DNA of 64,000 nt. Source: Amphibacillus sediminis NBRC 103570. Its GTDB lineage: Bacteria; Bacillota; Bacilli; Bacillales; Amphibacillaceae. Positions 1-8,096 of this stretch are shown piece by piece (position 1 is the stretch's first letter; every line of letters starts with the position of its first letter). The notes beneath the pieces are model-generated. The model saw nothing but the letters and a program-made list of their open reading frames with translations, was not told the DNA's origin and searched no databases. A program made the position numbers and the translations under genes. The stretch is taken from the NCBI RefSeq assembly GCF_001552275.1, contig NZ_BCQW01000001.1, positions 62,001 to 126,000 on the forward strand, in the 5' to 3' direction.

Positions 1-329
1 TCCCGTAGCCCATCACCGCGCTCTTTTGCTTTGAGCTGCTTCGGTCTCCTAATCACCTGATAGGTTTGCTGTCTGAGTTCAAATGTAAAAGCGACTTCTG
101 TCGTTTGATTAGCAGCGGCGAAATCACTCCTTAATGTATCATAATCTCGATCAGAACCACTTGCCTTACCATATAATGCAAAACAAATCGCATCAAAAAT
201 GGATGTTTTACCAGCACCCGTTGGGCCGGTAATCAAATAGATAGCCTCATTGCCTAGCAAACTAAAATCGATTGTTTGCTTGTCTTTATATGGTCCAAAA
301 GCTTCCACCATTAATCTCAGTGCCCGCAT
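1..329 (-). CDS. sbcC: Exonuclease subunit SbcC, N-terminal part (runs off window)
   Basis: This is the first ~109 codons of the large SMC/Rad50-like ATPase of the SbcCD nuclease, which cuts hairpins and processes DNA ends. It reads leftwards from the ATG at 329 and leaves the window at base 1. The translation starts MRALRLMVEAFGPYKDKQ and has an intact Walker A motif (GPTGAGKTS) at about residues 35-43, followed by FDAICFALYGKAS, which is typical of SbcC/Rad50. It lies two bases after the sbcD stop, so the two genes are almost certainly co-transcribed and perhaps translationally coupled. The coiled-coil, zinc-hook and Walker B parts lie outside the window, so intactness cannot be judged. Confidence 0.93.
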   Translation of the reverse strand, partial: MRALRLMVEAFGPYKDKQTIDFSLLGNEAIYLITGPTGAGKTSIFDAICFALYGKASGSDRDYDTLRSDFAAANQTTEVAFTFELRQQTYQVIRRPKQLKAKERGDGLR

Positions 330-331
330 AA

Positions 332-1486
332 CTACTCCCCCCTCTCCTGCTTGATTAGCTCGCTGATTAAGTCATTTATAATTTTTTTTCGTTGCAGTGA
401 GATGTCTTCACCCTTCATATCTCGGTAAAAAGCAGTAAAAAGCTCTTCATGGGACATTTTTTGGCGCTCTTGTAATGTTTTAAGCTGATCAAGAGCTAAA
501 TCTGACTGTTTAACCTTGCGTTCTAAACGGAGAATGTTCGGGAACTTTTTCCTTAATTGACTAATTGGATCAAGTAGCTGGCCATCATCCAATAATCGAA
601 TATGGAGATAATCGTCTGTTCCAGGATAGCAGTCATCATTAAGCAGTTGATCAAAGTAATCCTCTAAGATCCGCATGTCTCGTTTTGGCTTTAGCTGAAT
701 TCGCTCAATATCAAGTGAACCATCTTGTTTTAGCTCAACTAGGTTTACTGATTTCTTATGCTTAGCCTCTGAGAAGGAATATTTTAATATCGAACCACTA
801 TATTGAATAGCTTCACGTTGTATTTTTTGTGCTTGGTGTAAGTGTCCTAATGCAACATAATCAAAGCAGTCAAACAATTCATGGTCAATGTAAGGGCTAC
901 CTCCGATCATGGTTAAACGCTCTTCAGAATCTGATTCCATTCCACCTGCAATAAAAGCATGTGTAATACAAACATGTCGCGCTTGCTGATCGAACCGCTC
1001 TTTGATTGACTCTATAACCTTTTTCATGGCATCCTGATGGGTCTGAACAGAATCATCTCCATATAATGTCCTTACTTCAGCTGGATCAAAATATGGAATG
1101 AGATAAAAATGAACAGGCCCGAATTGATCAGCGTAAGAAAATACTTCAATATCTTTGCTCAATTTTGCTTCAATTAAAAGCCGGTTACGACGAAAAATTC
1201 GACTACCAAAGTGTAAACGATCAGGGCTATCATGATTACCTGAAATCACAAGAATTGGTATGCTATATTGGTCTAAAAGTTTGGTGAAGGTATAATCCAA
1301 CAGTTCGACCGCTTCCTTCGGTGGCACTGATCGATCATAAATATCACCAGCAATCATGACCACATCAGGTCGATATTGCTCAATGATTTGAAAAAGTTGT
1401 TCGATCATATAGGCTTGATCGTCGGTCATATGGACACCATTGACGATTTTACCTAAATGCCAATCCGCTGTATGTAGTAGTCTCAT
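332..1486 (-). CDS. sbcD: Exonuclease subunit SbcD (Mre11-like)
   Basis: Encodes the nuclease subunit of SbcCD, 384 aa, a normal length. It is a calcineurin-type metallophosphoesterase. The metal-binding motifs are present in order: DWHLGK (residues 8-13), GDIYDR (~47), GNHDS (~83), HAFIAG (~175) and GHLH (~215). It acts with SbcC on hairpins, palindromes and blocked DNA ends. It is upstream of sbcC on the same strand with only two bases between stop and start, indicating an operon. Start ATG at 1486; upstream (minus sense) is GGAGAGGAAC, a plausible ribosome site. Nothing looks broken. Confidence 0.96.
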   Translation of the reverse strand: MRLLHTADWHLGKIVNGVHMTDDQAYMIEQLFQIIEQYRPDVVMIAGDIYDRSVPPKEAVELLDYTFTKLLDQYSIPILVISGNHDSPDRLHFGSRIFRRNRLLIEAKLSKDIEVFSYADQFGPVHFYLIPYFDPAEVRTLYGDDSVQTHQDAMKKVIESIKERFDQQARHVCITHAFIAGGMESDSEERLTMIGGSPYIDHELFDCFDYVALGHLHQAQKIQREAIQYSGSILKYSFSEAKHKKSVNLVELKQDGSLDIERIQLKPKRDMRILEDYFDQLLNDDCYPGTDDYLHIRLLDDGQLLDPISQLRKKFPNILRLERKVKQSDLALDQLKTLQERQKMSHEELFTAFYRDMKGEDISLQRKKIINDLISELIKQERGE

Positions 1487-1553
1487 CTAAAGTTCCTCTC
1501 CCTTTTCTTTCTAAATGTTTGTACCTACTTGATAAAAAAGTTCAGCTAAAAGT

Positions 1554-1583
1554 GTAACAGGCAAGCCTAAGCTTGCCTGTTAC
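1554..1583 (-). terminator. Intrinsic terminator after thyA-dfrA-yozE
   Basis: A perfect 13-bp stem (GTAACAGGCAAGC / GCTTGCCTGTTAC) closes a CTAA loop. On the minus strand it is followed by ACTTTT. It lies about 50 bases past the yozE stop and could act in both directions. The 18-base core GGCAAGCCTAAGCTTGCC recurs in the terminator at 18313-18337. Confidence 0.75.
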
Positions 1584-1633
1584 AGTTCTTTCAATACAGC
1601 GTTTTACGACTCAAAGCTCTCCCTTCACCTATT

Positions 1634-1864
1634 CTACCTCTCATGCTGTGTTTCAAGATAGTCCTCCCATAATTGGTCAAACACATTAACGGCATTGGTG
1701 AAAGGGATATTCCATTCTAAGTAACGGCTAATTTCATCATAGGAATGGCTATGCTTTGGAAAATCATGTTCATGAAACATCCAGTCAGCCAGCCTCCGCT
1801 CATCTGTTTTCTGTTTTAATCCTCTATAACGCATCATATATTGGTGAAATGATTGCATCGTCAT
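1634..1864 (-). CDS. yozE: YozE family small protein (UPF0346)
   Basis: A 76-aa soluble protein resembling Bacillus YozE. It begins MTMQSFHQYMMRYRG and carries the family pattern of charged residues with FPKHSHSYDEISRYLE in the middle. YozE proteins have a small helical, SAM-domain-like fold; their function is not known. It follows dfrA with about 8 bases between stop and start, so it is probably the last gene of a thyA-dfrA-yozE unit, and a strong terminator comes just after it. The first ATG is used; the second (MQSF) is four bases closer to the core and also possible. Confidence 0.85.
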   Translation of the reverse strand: MTMQSFHQYMMRYRGLKQKTDERRLADWMFHEHDFPKHSHSYDEISRYLEWNIPFTNAVNVFDQLWEDYLETQHER

Positions 1865-1872
1865 CTCCTCTT

Positions 1873-2361
1873 TTATCGAATACGGTCATATTGAATAAAA
1901 TAGTAGTCATATGGATTATCCGTATTTTTTAAGCCTTTTTCCTTTTTGGTTATCCTCCATTCCGACAAATCGTATTCAGGAAAATACGTATCCCCATCAA
2001 AACTCTGATCAATCCATGTTATATATAATCGATCTACATAGGGTAAAAAAAGTTGGTAGATCTCACCACCGCCAATGATGATAATCTCATCATCTGTATT
2101 TTGAAATTGGTTCAATATAGCTTGATAATCATGAAAAACCTGTGCACCAGCAACTTTATAAGCTGTGTCACGAGTAAGGATGATATTATTTCGATTTGGT
2201 AATGGTTTTTTAAAGGTTTCTAAAGTTTTACGACCCATTACAATCGTTTTTCCTGTAGTCATTGCTTTAAAATAACTTAAATCATTTGGGATATGCCATG
2301 GCATCCAATTCCCTTTACCAATTAGACGATTGCGATCATGGGCAGCGATCATGGAAAACAC
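1873..2361 (-). CDS. dfrA: Dihydrofolate reductase
   Basis: Reduces dihydrofolate to tetrahydrofolate with NADPH, regenerating the cofactor consumed by the thymidylate synthase encoded just upstream. 162 aa, usual for bacterial DHFR. Visible hallmarks are the N-terminal strand MFSMIAAHDRNRLIGKGN, the Met20-loop region MPWHIPNDLSYFK with the catalytic acidic residue (D in PNDL), GRKTLE for NADPH binding and IIGGGEIY near residue 96. It is the middle gene of thyA-dfrA-yozE, about 100 bases after thyA. Start ATG at 2361 is preceded by GGAGGAGAG, a strong ribosome site. Confidence 0.97.
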   Translation of the reverse strand: MFSMIAAHDRNRLIGKGNWMPWHIPNDLSYFKAMTTGKTIVMGRKTLETFKKPLPNRNNIILTRDTAYKVAGAQVFHDYQAILNQFQNTDDEIIIIGGGEIYQLFLPYVDRLYITWIDQSFDGDTYFPEYDLSEWRITKKEKGLKNTDNPYDYYFIQYDRIR

Positions 2362-2465
2362 GTTATCTCTCCTCCCTATGTCAAAGCTTGTTCTTAGTAG
2401 TGGTTCACTACAGTGGTTAAATCATCAGCTAACACTAACCCTTAGTGGAAAATGTTAAACAGCTT

Positions 2466-3425
2466 TTAAACAGCAATCGGGGCCTTGATTGCTGAGTGCG
2501 ACTGATAATTCTCTAGTCGAATATCTTCAACGTTTAAATCAAAGATGGATGTAAAGCCTTCTTTAAAGGATAGTGTTGGTAATGGTAATGGTGTCCGACT
2601 GAGCTGTGTGTGAACCTGTTCAATGTGATTAGAATAAATATGCGCATCACCTAATGTATGAACAAATTCACCAACCTGTAAATCACATTCATGTGCAATC
2701 AAATGTGTCAATAAAGCATAACTCGCAATATTAAAAGGGACACCCAAAAAGACATCGGCACTACGTTGATAAAGCTGACAGGACAATTTCCCTTCAGCTA
2801 CATAAAACTGAAATAAAGTATGACATGGTGGTAAGGCCATATTTGCTGGAACATCTTCCGGATTCCAAGCTGTTACAATATGACGTCTAGAGTCAGGGTT
2901 TTGTTTGATCGATTGGATGACATCTTTAAGCTGATCAATCGTTTCACCTTTTGAGGTCTGCCATGCCCGCCATTGGCTTCCATAGACTGCACCTAGATCT
3001 CCATATTGTTTGGCAAAATCATCGTCCGTTAGAATACGCTGTTTAAACTGTTCCATTTCGTCCTGATATAAGCGATTGAATTCTGGATCTCGCAAAGCTC
3101 GATTACCAAAATCCGTCATATCAGGTCCACTGTAGGCTTCACTTTCTACCCAGCGTTTAAAAGCCCATTCATTCCATATATTATTGTTATGCTCCAATAA
3201 GAAGCGAATATTTGTATCACCACGAATAAACCAAATTAATTCAGACGCAATTAAATTAAAGTTTACTTTTTTGGTTGTAAGTAAAGGGAAGCCCTCGTTT
3301 AAGTCAAAGCGCATCTGTGCACCAAAGATTGAATATGTACCAGTACCTGTACGATCTCCCTTTGTCACCCCATTATTAATAATGGATTGACATAGTTCTA
3401 AATAAGCTTGCTCATTTTTTGACAT
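2466..3425 (-). CDS. thyA: Thymidylate synthase
   Basis: Methylates dUMP to dTMP using methylenetetrahydrofolate, which becomes dihydrofolate. 319 aa, the long form seen in staphylococci and lactobacilli, with an extra ~50-residue segment (about residues 85-135, [16 protein letters not shown]) absent from the 264-aa E. coli enzyme. The catalytic cysteine is in [11 protein letters not shown] (~residue 201), followed by [13 protein letters not shown] and the C-terminal IKAPIAV end that closes the active site. First gene of the thyA-dfrA-yozE unit, with a good vegetative promoter 40 bases upstream (3467-3495) and ribosome site GTGGAGGCGG. Confidence 0.97.
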   Translation of the reverse strand: MSKNEQAYLELCQSIINNGVTKGDRTGTGTYSIFGAQMRFDLNEGFPLLTTKKVNFNLIASELIWFIRGDTNIRFLLEHNNNIWNEWAFKRWVESEAYSGPDMTDFGNRALRDPEFNRLYQDEMEQFKQRILTDDDFAKQYGDLGAVYGSQWRAWQTSKGETIDQLKDVIQSIKQNPDSRRHIVTAWNPEDVPANMALPPCHTLFQFYVAEGKLSCQLYQRSADVFLGVPFNIASYALLTHLIAHECDLQVGEFVHTLGDAHIYSNHIEQVHTQLSRTPLPLPTLSFKEGFTSIFDLNVEDIRLENYQSHSAIKAPIAV

Positions 3426-3466
3426 GACTTACCGCCTCCACTTTTTTAAAAAAATCTTCTTGTTTA

Positions 3467-3495
3467 ATATTACAGAATAATAACATTTCGTTCAA
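3467..3495 (-). promoter_or_regulatory. Probable sigma-A promoter of thyA operon
   Basis: On the minus strand, TTGAAC (-35) and TAATAT (-10) are separated by 17 bases. This lies about 40 bases upstream of the thyA start, between thyA and the divergent NlpC/P60 gene. Confidence 0.6.
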
Positions 3496-3576
3496 CATAC
3501 ATTTATTGATTTTGATCAGAATACACATTAGTAGACAGCTTAGTTAGTTCAAATTCAATATAAAGGAGGCGTTTAA

Positions 3577-4599
3577 TTGTTGGCTCAGGCACAGCTTGAT
3601 CAAGTTGTTAAGCAGTCAATTACCTATAGTTATATCATCAGCCAACCCTTTACCTTTTATGTTGATGCTTATCCAATGCTTCAAAACCATCTCCTTAATC
3701 AACAAGATCAGCATATCGCATACGGTGATCACAGCCCGGCAGTACGCGTCATTCAGCAAAAACTAAATAACTTAAGCTATTATGATGAGGAGATTGATGG
3801 TGAATTTGGTTTATTTACCGAATACGCTTTAAAAAAATTCCAAATAGAACATGCGATTGAACCAGATGGTACATTAAATATTGAGACCGTTCAGGCCATC
3901 GTGGCCAGCGAGCAACATTATTATATGAATGAGCTAAAAGCCATTGATTATCCGCTACAACATGGTCAGGAAAATGATGAGATAATGGGTTTGCAAAAAG
4001 CGCTTTATTATTTTGGTTACTATACAGCTAACATCGACGGTATTTACGGACCAAAGACAGAGCTCGCCCTTCATCAAGCTCAGCAAGCATTTGATTTACC
4101 AGAAACGACTACCCTATCACAAGCATTAGTAGAAACTTTACAGGAGGAAGCCAATTACTCAACTCTGAATACATCCGAAACGACAAAAGCTAATGAAGAA
4201 CCTACAGCTCAATCAATTAAAAACTCAAGCGCTTTTGCTATGGATGAGCTGATTCAGTCAGCCAAAGCACAGCTAGGTGTTCCTTATCAATGGGGCGGGA
4301 CAACGACAGCTGGATTTGACTGTAGTGGTTTCGTACAATACGTATTCGCTGAGCATGCTATTTCAATACCCCGGACAGTGTCTGAGATTTGGAATCAAAC
4401 ACAAGCGGTTGATCAACGTTCTATTGGCGATCTGGTCTTCTTTGAGACCTATAAGACCGGTCCATCTCATTTAGGTATTTATCTTGGGAATGACCAATTT
4501 ATTCATGCGGGCGAATCAAACGGTGTTACCGTCTCTGCGTTATCAGAAGAATATTGGCAATCACGTTACCTAGGGAGCCGTCGTGTTTCAAAAAATTAG
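3577..4599 (+). CDS. NlpC/P60 peptidoglycan endopeptidase with two PG-binding domains
   Basis: A 340-aa cell-wall hydrolase candidate. Residues ~45-110 and ~122-180 are two peptidoglycan_binding_1 modules (each with IDGEFG or IDGIYGPKTE). A Ser/Thr/Glu-rich linker follows, then an NlpC/P60 domain from ~225 to the end with the catalytic Cys in FDCSGFVQYVF (~residue 248) and a His in GPSHLGIYLG. Such enzymes cut D-Glu-diaminopimelate bonds in stem peptides. Start is TTG at 3577 behind a strong AAAGGAGG; an in-frame TAA immediately upstream rules out a longer N-terminus. No signal peptide is visible, which is odd for a wall hydrolase. It overlaps the convergent HD gene by four bases. Confidence 0.85.
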   Translation: MLAQAQLDQVVKQSITYSYIISQPFTFYVDAYPMLQNHLLNQQDQHIAYGDHSPAVRVIQQKLNNLSYYDEEIDGEFGLFTEYALKKFQIEHAIEPDGTLNIETVQAIVASEQHYYMNELKAIDYPLQHGQENDEIMGLQKALYYFGYYTANIDGIYGPKTELALHQAQQAFDLPETTTLSQALVETLQEEANYSTLNTSETTKANEEPTAQSIKNSSAFAMDELIQSAKAQLGVPYQWGGTTTAGFDCSGFVQYVFAEHAISIPRTVSEIWNQTQAVDQRSIGDLVFFETYKTGPSHLGIYLGNDQFIHAGESNGVTVSALSEEYWQSRYLGSRRVSKN

Positions 4600-5192
4600 C
4601 AATCAAGATGCCATTCAGCAATAAATTGATGATAGAAATCTTCAAGCAGTCGATGTCGCTGTTCGGCAAGCTGCTTGGCTGTGTTGGTATTTAATAAATC
4701 CTTTAATTTTAAGAGCTTTGACTCAAAATGGGCAAGGGTAGATGGCTCTTGATCGGCATAAAGTGGTTGTTGTCTGGTTGCACCATAGCTAAAAGCCCGT
4801 GCGATGCCAATTGCTCCTATTGCATCAAGCCGATCTGCATCCTGTACAATACAGTCGAGAGTAGCTTGGGGTTGTTTTCCTTTACGAAATGACACCGTTT
4901 CAATGGCAGCTTGAATTTGTTTAATTTGTTTGATTGTAAAATCAAGGCTCAACAAGAAATGCTCAAGTTCTTGTTGGGCTAGTTCACTATTAGCGGTTAA
5001 TTTATCATCAATGAGATCATGTACCCATCCACATACTTCTGCTAGAAAAGGATCGCCTCCTTCCTTCTTGGCTATCTTAGCGGCTAGCACTGCCACACGT
5101 CTCATATGATCGAAATCGTGTCCGCTATAATCTGAGCTAAATTTCTCAGCAACAAATTGCTTGATTAGCATTAATTGATCATTTTGATTCAT
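4596..5192 (-). CDS. HD-domain phosphohydrolase
   Basis: A 198-aa metal-dependent phosphohydrolase of the HD superfamily, similar in layout to the YedJ/YpgQ group, which act on nucleoside phosphates. Metal ligands are visible: H in HDFDHMRRV (~residue 25), HD in GWVHDLIDDK (~57) and the Asp in VQDADRLDAIGAIG (~115). I chose ATG 5192 because GGAAGGAG lies ten bases upstream; a longer reading from 5264 would place the ribosome site inside the gene. The substrate cannot be told from sequence. Confidence 0.8.
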   Translation of the reverse strand: MNQNDQLMLIKQFVAEKFSSDYSGHDFDHMRRVAVLAAKIAKKEGGDPFLAEVCGWVHDLIDDKLTANSELAQQELEHFLLSLDFTIKQIKQIQAAIETVSFRKGKQPQATLDCIVQDADRLDAIGAIGIARAFSYGATRQQPLYADQEPSTLAHFESKLLKLKDLLNTNTAKQLAEQRHRLLEDFYHQFIAEWHLDC

Positions 5193-5235
5193 TATAATCA
5201 TACTCCTTCCAAGTCTTTGGTAGATATGGGGCAAC

Positions 5236-5264
5236 TTGACGCTCACCAAAAAATACGCTATCAT
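5236..5264 (+). promoter_or_regulatory. Probable promoter of cold-shock gene
   Basis: TTGACG (-35), a 17-base spacer and TATCAT (-10) read on the plus strand. Predicted transcription starts near 5271, giving a ~150-base leader before the csp start at 5421. It overlaps the upstream side of the divergent HD-hydrolase gene. Confidence 0.65.
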
Positions 5265-5300
5265 TTACTCAAGCAAAGAAGATGTCTGGATCATTAATGC

Positions 5301-5358
5301 AGTAGCCTTAATTGAAGTGGTGCAGGAACGATCCTACACTTCAATTGGGCTACTTTTT
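5301..5358 (+). terminator. Terminator-like hairpin in csp leader (possible attenuator)
   Basis: The arms AGTAGCCTTAATTGAAGTG (5301-5319) and CACTTCAATTGGGCTACT (5337-5354) pair almost completely and are followed by TTTTCTTC. It sits between a good promoter (5236-5264) and the csp start (5421), with no plus-strand gene ending nearby. It must therefore either terminate a ~90-base RNA or attenuate the csp transcript. GGATC at 5288-5292 could pair with GATCC at 5330-5334 and compete with the hairpin. Confidence 0.6.
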
Positions 5359-5420
5359 CTTCGTTCATCTTATTTGTATTTTAGTCACGTTTAACGTGGA
5401 AATCTAGGAGGATTATGTAC

Positions 5421-5621
5421 ATGCAAAACGGTATTGTCAAATGGTTCAATGCAGAAAAAGGATACGGCTTCATCCAATTAGAAGAAGGCGATGATGTATT
5501 CGTACATTATTCTGCCATTCAAGAAGAAGGCTTTAAAACGCTAGAAGAAGGCCAAGAAGTGACCTTCGAAATTGTTGAAGGCGATCGTGGACCACAAGCT
5601 GCTAACGTAACAAAAAAATAA
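5421..5621 (+). CDS. Cold shock protein (CspA family)
   Basis: A 66-aa single-stranded nucleic-acid-binding protein, one OB-fold cold-shock domain. RNP1 (KGYGFIQ) and RNP2 (DVFVHYSAI) are intact, and the start [17 protein letters not shown] is typical of CspB/CspD. I chose the ATG at 5421: AGGAGG at 5406-5411 is nine bases away, whereas the ATG at 5415 is only three bases from it. It acts as an RNA chaperone during cold adaptation and growth. It stands alone between its own promoter/leader and a strong terminator. Cold-shock genes are often controlled through their 5' leader, which fits the unusual leader here. Confidence 0.96.
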   Translation: MQNGIVKWFNAEKGYGFIQLEEGDDVFVHYSAIQEEGFKTLEEGQEVTFEIVEGDRGPQAANVTKK

Positions 5622-5628
5622 ATTTCAA

Positions 5629-5656
5629 ACGGTGACCGTGGTGTCACCGTTTTTTT
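5629..5656 (+). terminator. Intrinsic terminator of csp
   Basis: ACGGTGAC (5629-5636) pairs with GTCACCGT (5643-5650), followed by a run of T. It starts seven bases after the csp stop. Confidence 0.88.
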
Positions 5657-5748
5657 GCACATCTTAATCTAAGCCTTTAAGATCGTGGTTTAAACGAGAT
5701 CAAGCCGATTCAGATAATAAACCGTTATTAAAAGGATGGCGATAAATC

Positions 5749-6162
5749 ATGTTAGAAGTATATGTAGATGGCGCTACTGCTGGTAATCCAGGAGAAAGTG
5801 GGATTGGCTTTGTCATTAAAAATAAAAAAATCTGTCATCAAGGTTATGCTTATATTGGCCAAGCTTCCAATCATCAAGCAGAATTTGAAGCCGTTATTCA
5901 CGCACTTAGATATTGTCAAAAACAATTCCCTGATACAATTCTATCAATTCGTTCTGATTCGAAACTAGTCGTTGATGCAATCGAGAAACGCTTTGTTAAA
6001 CGTCACAGCTTTAAAGCTCATCTCAATCAAATCCTTGAATATCAGCAGGTCTTCCCCCATTGCTTTATTAAGTGGATACCAGATCAGCAAAATAAACAAG
6101 CAGACCGTCTTGCCCGATTAGCTCTCCAAACGAAACAATCAGCGATTACTGAATGCCCTTGA
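5749..6162 (+). CDS. ypeP: RNase HI-like protein (YpeP family)
   Basis: A 137-aa RNase H-fold protein. The acidic catalytic residues are visible: D7 in YVDGATAGNPG, the Glu in HQAEFEAVIHAL (~47), the Asp in RSDSKLVVDAI (~71) and the last Asp in QADRLARLA (~127). RNase HI enzymes remove RNA from RNA/DNA hybrids. B. subtilis YpeP/YpdQ-type proteins are divergent and of uncertain activity, but here all four acidic positions appear present. AAAAGGATGG lies upstream of the ATG. The 3' end overlaps the convergent gene at 6146 by 17 bases. The csp-RNase H neighbourhood is common in bacilli. Confidence 0.88.
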   Translation: MLEVYVDGATAGNPGESGIGFVIKNKKICHQGYAYIGQASNHQAEFEAVIHALRYCQKQFPDTILSIRSDSKLVVDAIEKRFVKRHSFKAHLNQILEYQQVFPHCFIKWIPDQQNKQADRLARLALQTKQSAITECP

Positions 6163-6469
6163 CTTTAAATAGCTGCTTCGCTTCTTTAAAACTAGTAATC
6201 TGATGCTCTTTAAGCAATTCTAGCAAACTAATATAAAAGGAGCCATCAAACTGAAACTGTAAGCGGAGTGTGGTTTCTAAGGCAATACGAACCAAATCAT
6301 CTGTTGCTTCAGTATATTTTTTGCCAAAGTAGATGAACCGAACCTGCTCGTCTGATAACTTAAAGCCCTTTACCCACAAATGTTCTAGATAGTCAGCTAG
6401 TGAGAGATGACCCAATCCAATCCCCTCTTCCCTATACGCCTTAAATATTGATTTTGCTCTAGTATACAA
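6146..6469 (-). CDS. Small hypothetical protein
   Basis: I do not recognise this protein firmly. It is soluble and alpha-helical in character, with EEGIGLGHLSLADYLEHLWVK-like content and no cysteines, membrane segment or signal peptide. The TTG at 6469 gives 107 aa but has no ribosome site, and TATACT just inside it could be a promoter -10. An internal TTG at 6415 is preceded by GAAGAGGGG at proper spacing and would give 89 aa, so the shorter form is more likely. It converges on and overlaps the RNase H-like gene. Function unknown. Confidence 0.6.
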   Translation of the reverse strand: MYTRAKSIFKAYREEGIGLGHLSLADYLEHLWVKGFKLSDEQVRFIYFGKKYTEATDDLVRIALETTLRLQFQFDGSFYISLLELLKEHQITSFKEAKQLFKVKGIQ

Positions 6470-6550
6470 TAGTCTTATTAAAATGAAAAGGTTACAAGAA
6501 CAAATGTTCTCTTCTTTTTTAGCTCAAATAGGATTACTTGCTAATATGAG

Positions 6551-6586
6551 AACGAGCATCCCCCTTATTTAAGGAAGATGCTCGTT
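6551..6586 (-). terminator. Hairpin terminator after ABC exporter operon
   Basis: AACGAGCATC (6551-6560) pairs perfectly with GATGCTCGTT (6577-6586). It sits just past the stop of the minus-strand permease at 6594. The U-tract on the minus strand is weak (TTCTCATATT). Confidence 0.55.
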
Positions 6587-6593
6587 AGTTAGC

Positions 6594-8085
6594 TTAATGT
6601 TTCATTAGAATTTTTTTAGGATTTAACTTTAGTAAATAAATCATTGGAAAAATGATTGCTAATAAAATTGTTGTGATTCCAACTAAATAGACCATGAAAA
6701 CGTATTGCCCATCAAAAGCGATCGTTGTACTGTCAATAATGGTTGTAATCATTTGATCACTCGTGCTTGTTATAGCTGCTGGTTCAGCAGTTTGGAAAAT
6801 AGATGTGGCCAATTGATTGGCTAGTAATTGACCTGTTATTAAAGATAAGCTAAGGGCCAAAATGGTGATAATAGAAACCTCTAGTAAAATTTGACCAAGT
6901 AAGCGATGCTTCCGTTCACCTAGAGCTCTAAGCAATCCCATTTCCTTGCTCCGGTCTCTAAGAAACAACAGAATAATAACGGTTAAAATGCTTGTCATTG
7001 CGATAATTGAGCCAAAGAAGCTAGCTTTTGCGATTAAGCTAATATTTTCAATCGTCTCAGCCGTGCTTTGATAATGTTGATCGGAAGTGACAAGCTTAAA
7101 CTGTACCATCCAATCGTTTTCTTCATCGATTAGGTCGTCTTCTTTTAATGAATGGATCGTATTCTGAATGGCCTCTTTGGCTTGTGGCTCAAAGATCGAT
7201 AAGCTTTCCGCTGTATCTAACACAAACAGCGATGCTTTTACTCCCAACTGAATCAAACTTTGCCCAAACATTTCTTCTTGATCTTTTTCTTCAATGGGAA
7301 ATTCGGTCTTCACCTTTTGGTATAAACTTAATAACGTTTGATTTGGCATGAAAATTCGCTCTTCAATACAACCAAAGCTAGTCCCACATTCCGCAGCTAG
7401 ATCGCGAACAGTTGGTAGCGTATCATGTAACCCGATGACCTCAAAGCTGATCTGTTCTTGATAAAGCTGTTCACCTCGTTGCTCAGTTTGAGTAGGAGGG
7501 GCGTAGATAGTCATGTCTAAATGAAGTTGGTCTCCAACTTCAATAGGCGTATGTTCACCTGACTGGTCGTAAGCGCTGTTTAAGATTAGTACATTTGCAC
7601 CTGTTTCTAATTCTTGCTCAGTAAAGCTCCTCCCCGCAACTATCTCGATATCCTTCTCATATAGATTAATAAATTCAGCTTCATTAACACCCGTTAGGCG
7701 TGAAGACAAGGTATAAGCATCTTGATTTAGTTCTCCGAAAGTCAATTCAACTTGATTTGGATTTAATAGGTTGATAAATAGCTGATAATCCCCATATTCG
7801 ACATGGTTGAGCTGTTCAATATCCTTTAATAGATCAAGATAATGAGTAAAAATAGGCTCAGAAAAAAAAAAGACTAACGTTATTTGATGATTGAAAGGCT
7901 GGATACTGAACCGTCACACGAGCACCGAATTGATCTTTTATCTCCTGTTTAATCGTAGTGGTTGTTTGTAAAATGGTATAGGAGCCTGCCATGACGTTAG
8001 CCAATAATAAAGTAAATAAAAATAAAAGTAACGATTGAATTGGACGATAAATGATACTTAGCCAAACGCGTTTTAGTAAAGACAT
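6594..8085 (-). pseudogene. FtsX/MacB-type ABC permease, frameshifted (second permease)
   Basis: Reading left from ATG 8085, the first 75 codons encode an N-terminal membrane helix (SLLLFLFTLLLANVMAG) and the start of an extracellular domain. The frame then runs into a stop after a run of ten T (coding strand; A10 at 7862-7871). Removing one T joins it to the frame that continues as SEPIFTHYLDLLKDIEQ and on to the 6594 stop, restoring a ~497-aa protein. It would have MacB topology: TM1, a large acidic extracellular domain, then three C-terminal helices with the FLRDRSKEMGLLRALGERK loop. Together with the neighbouring permease and ATPase it forms an exporter of unknown substrate. Phase variation, decay or a sequencing error are all possible. 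Confidence 0.85.
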
Positions 8086-8096
8086 ATGCTCCTCCT

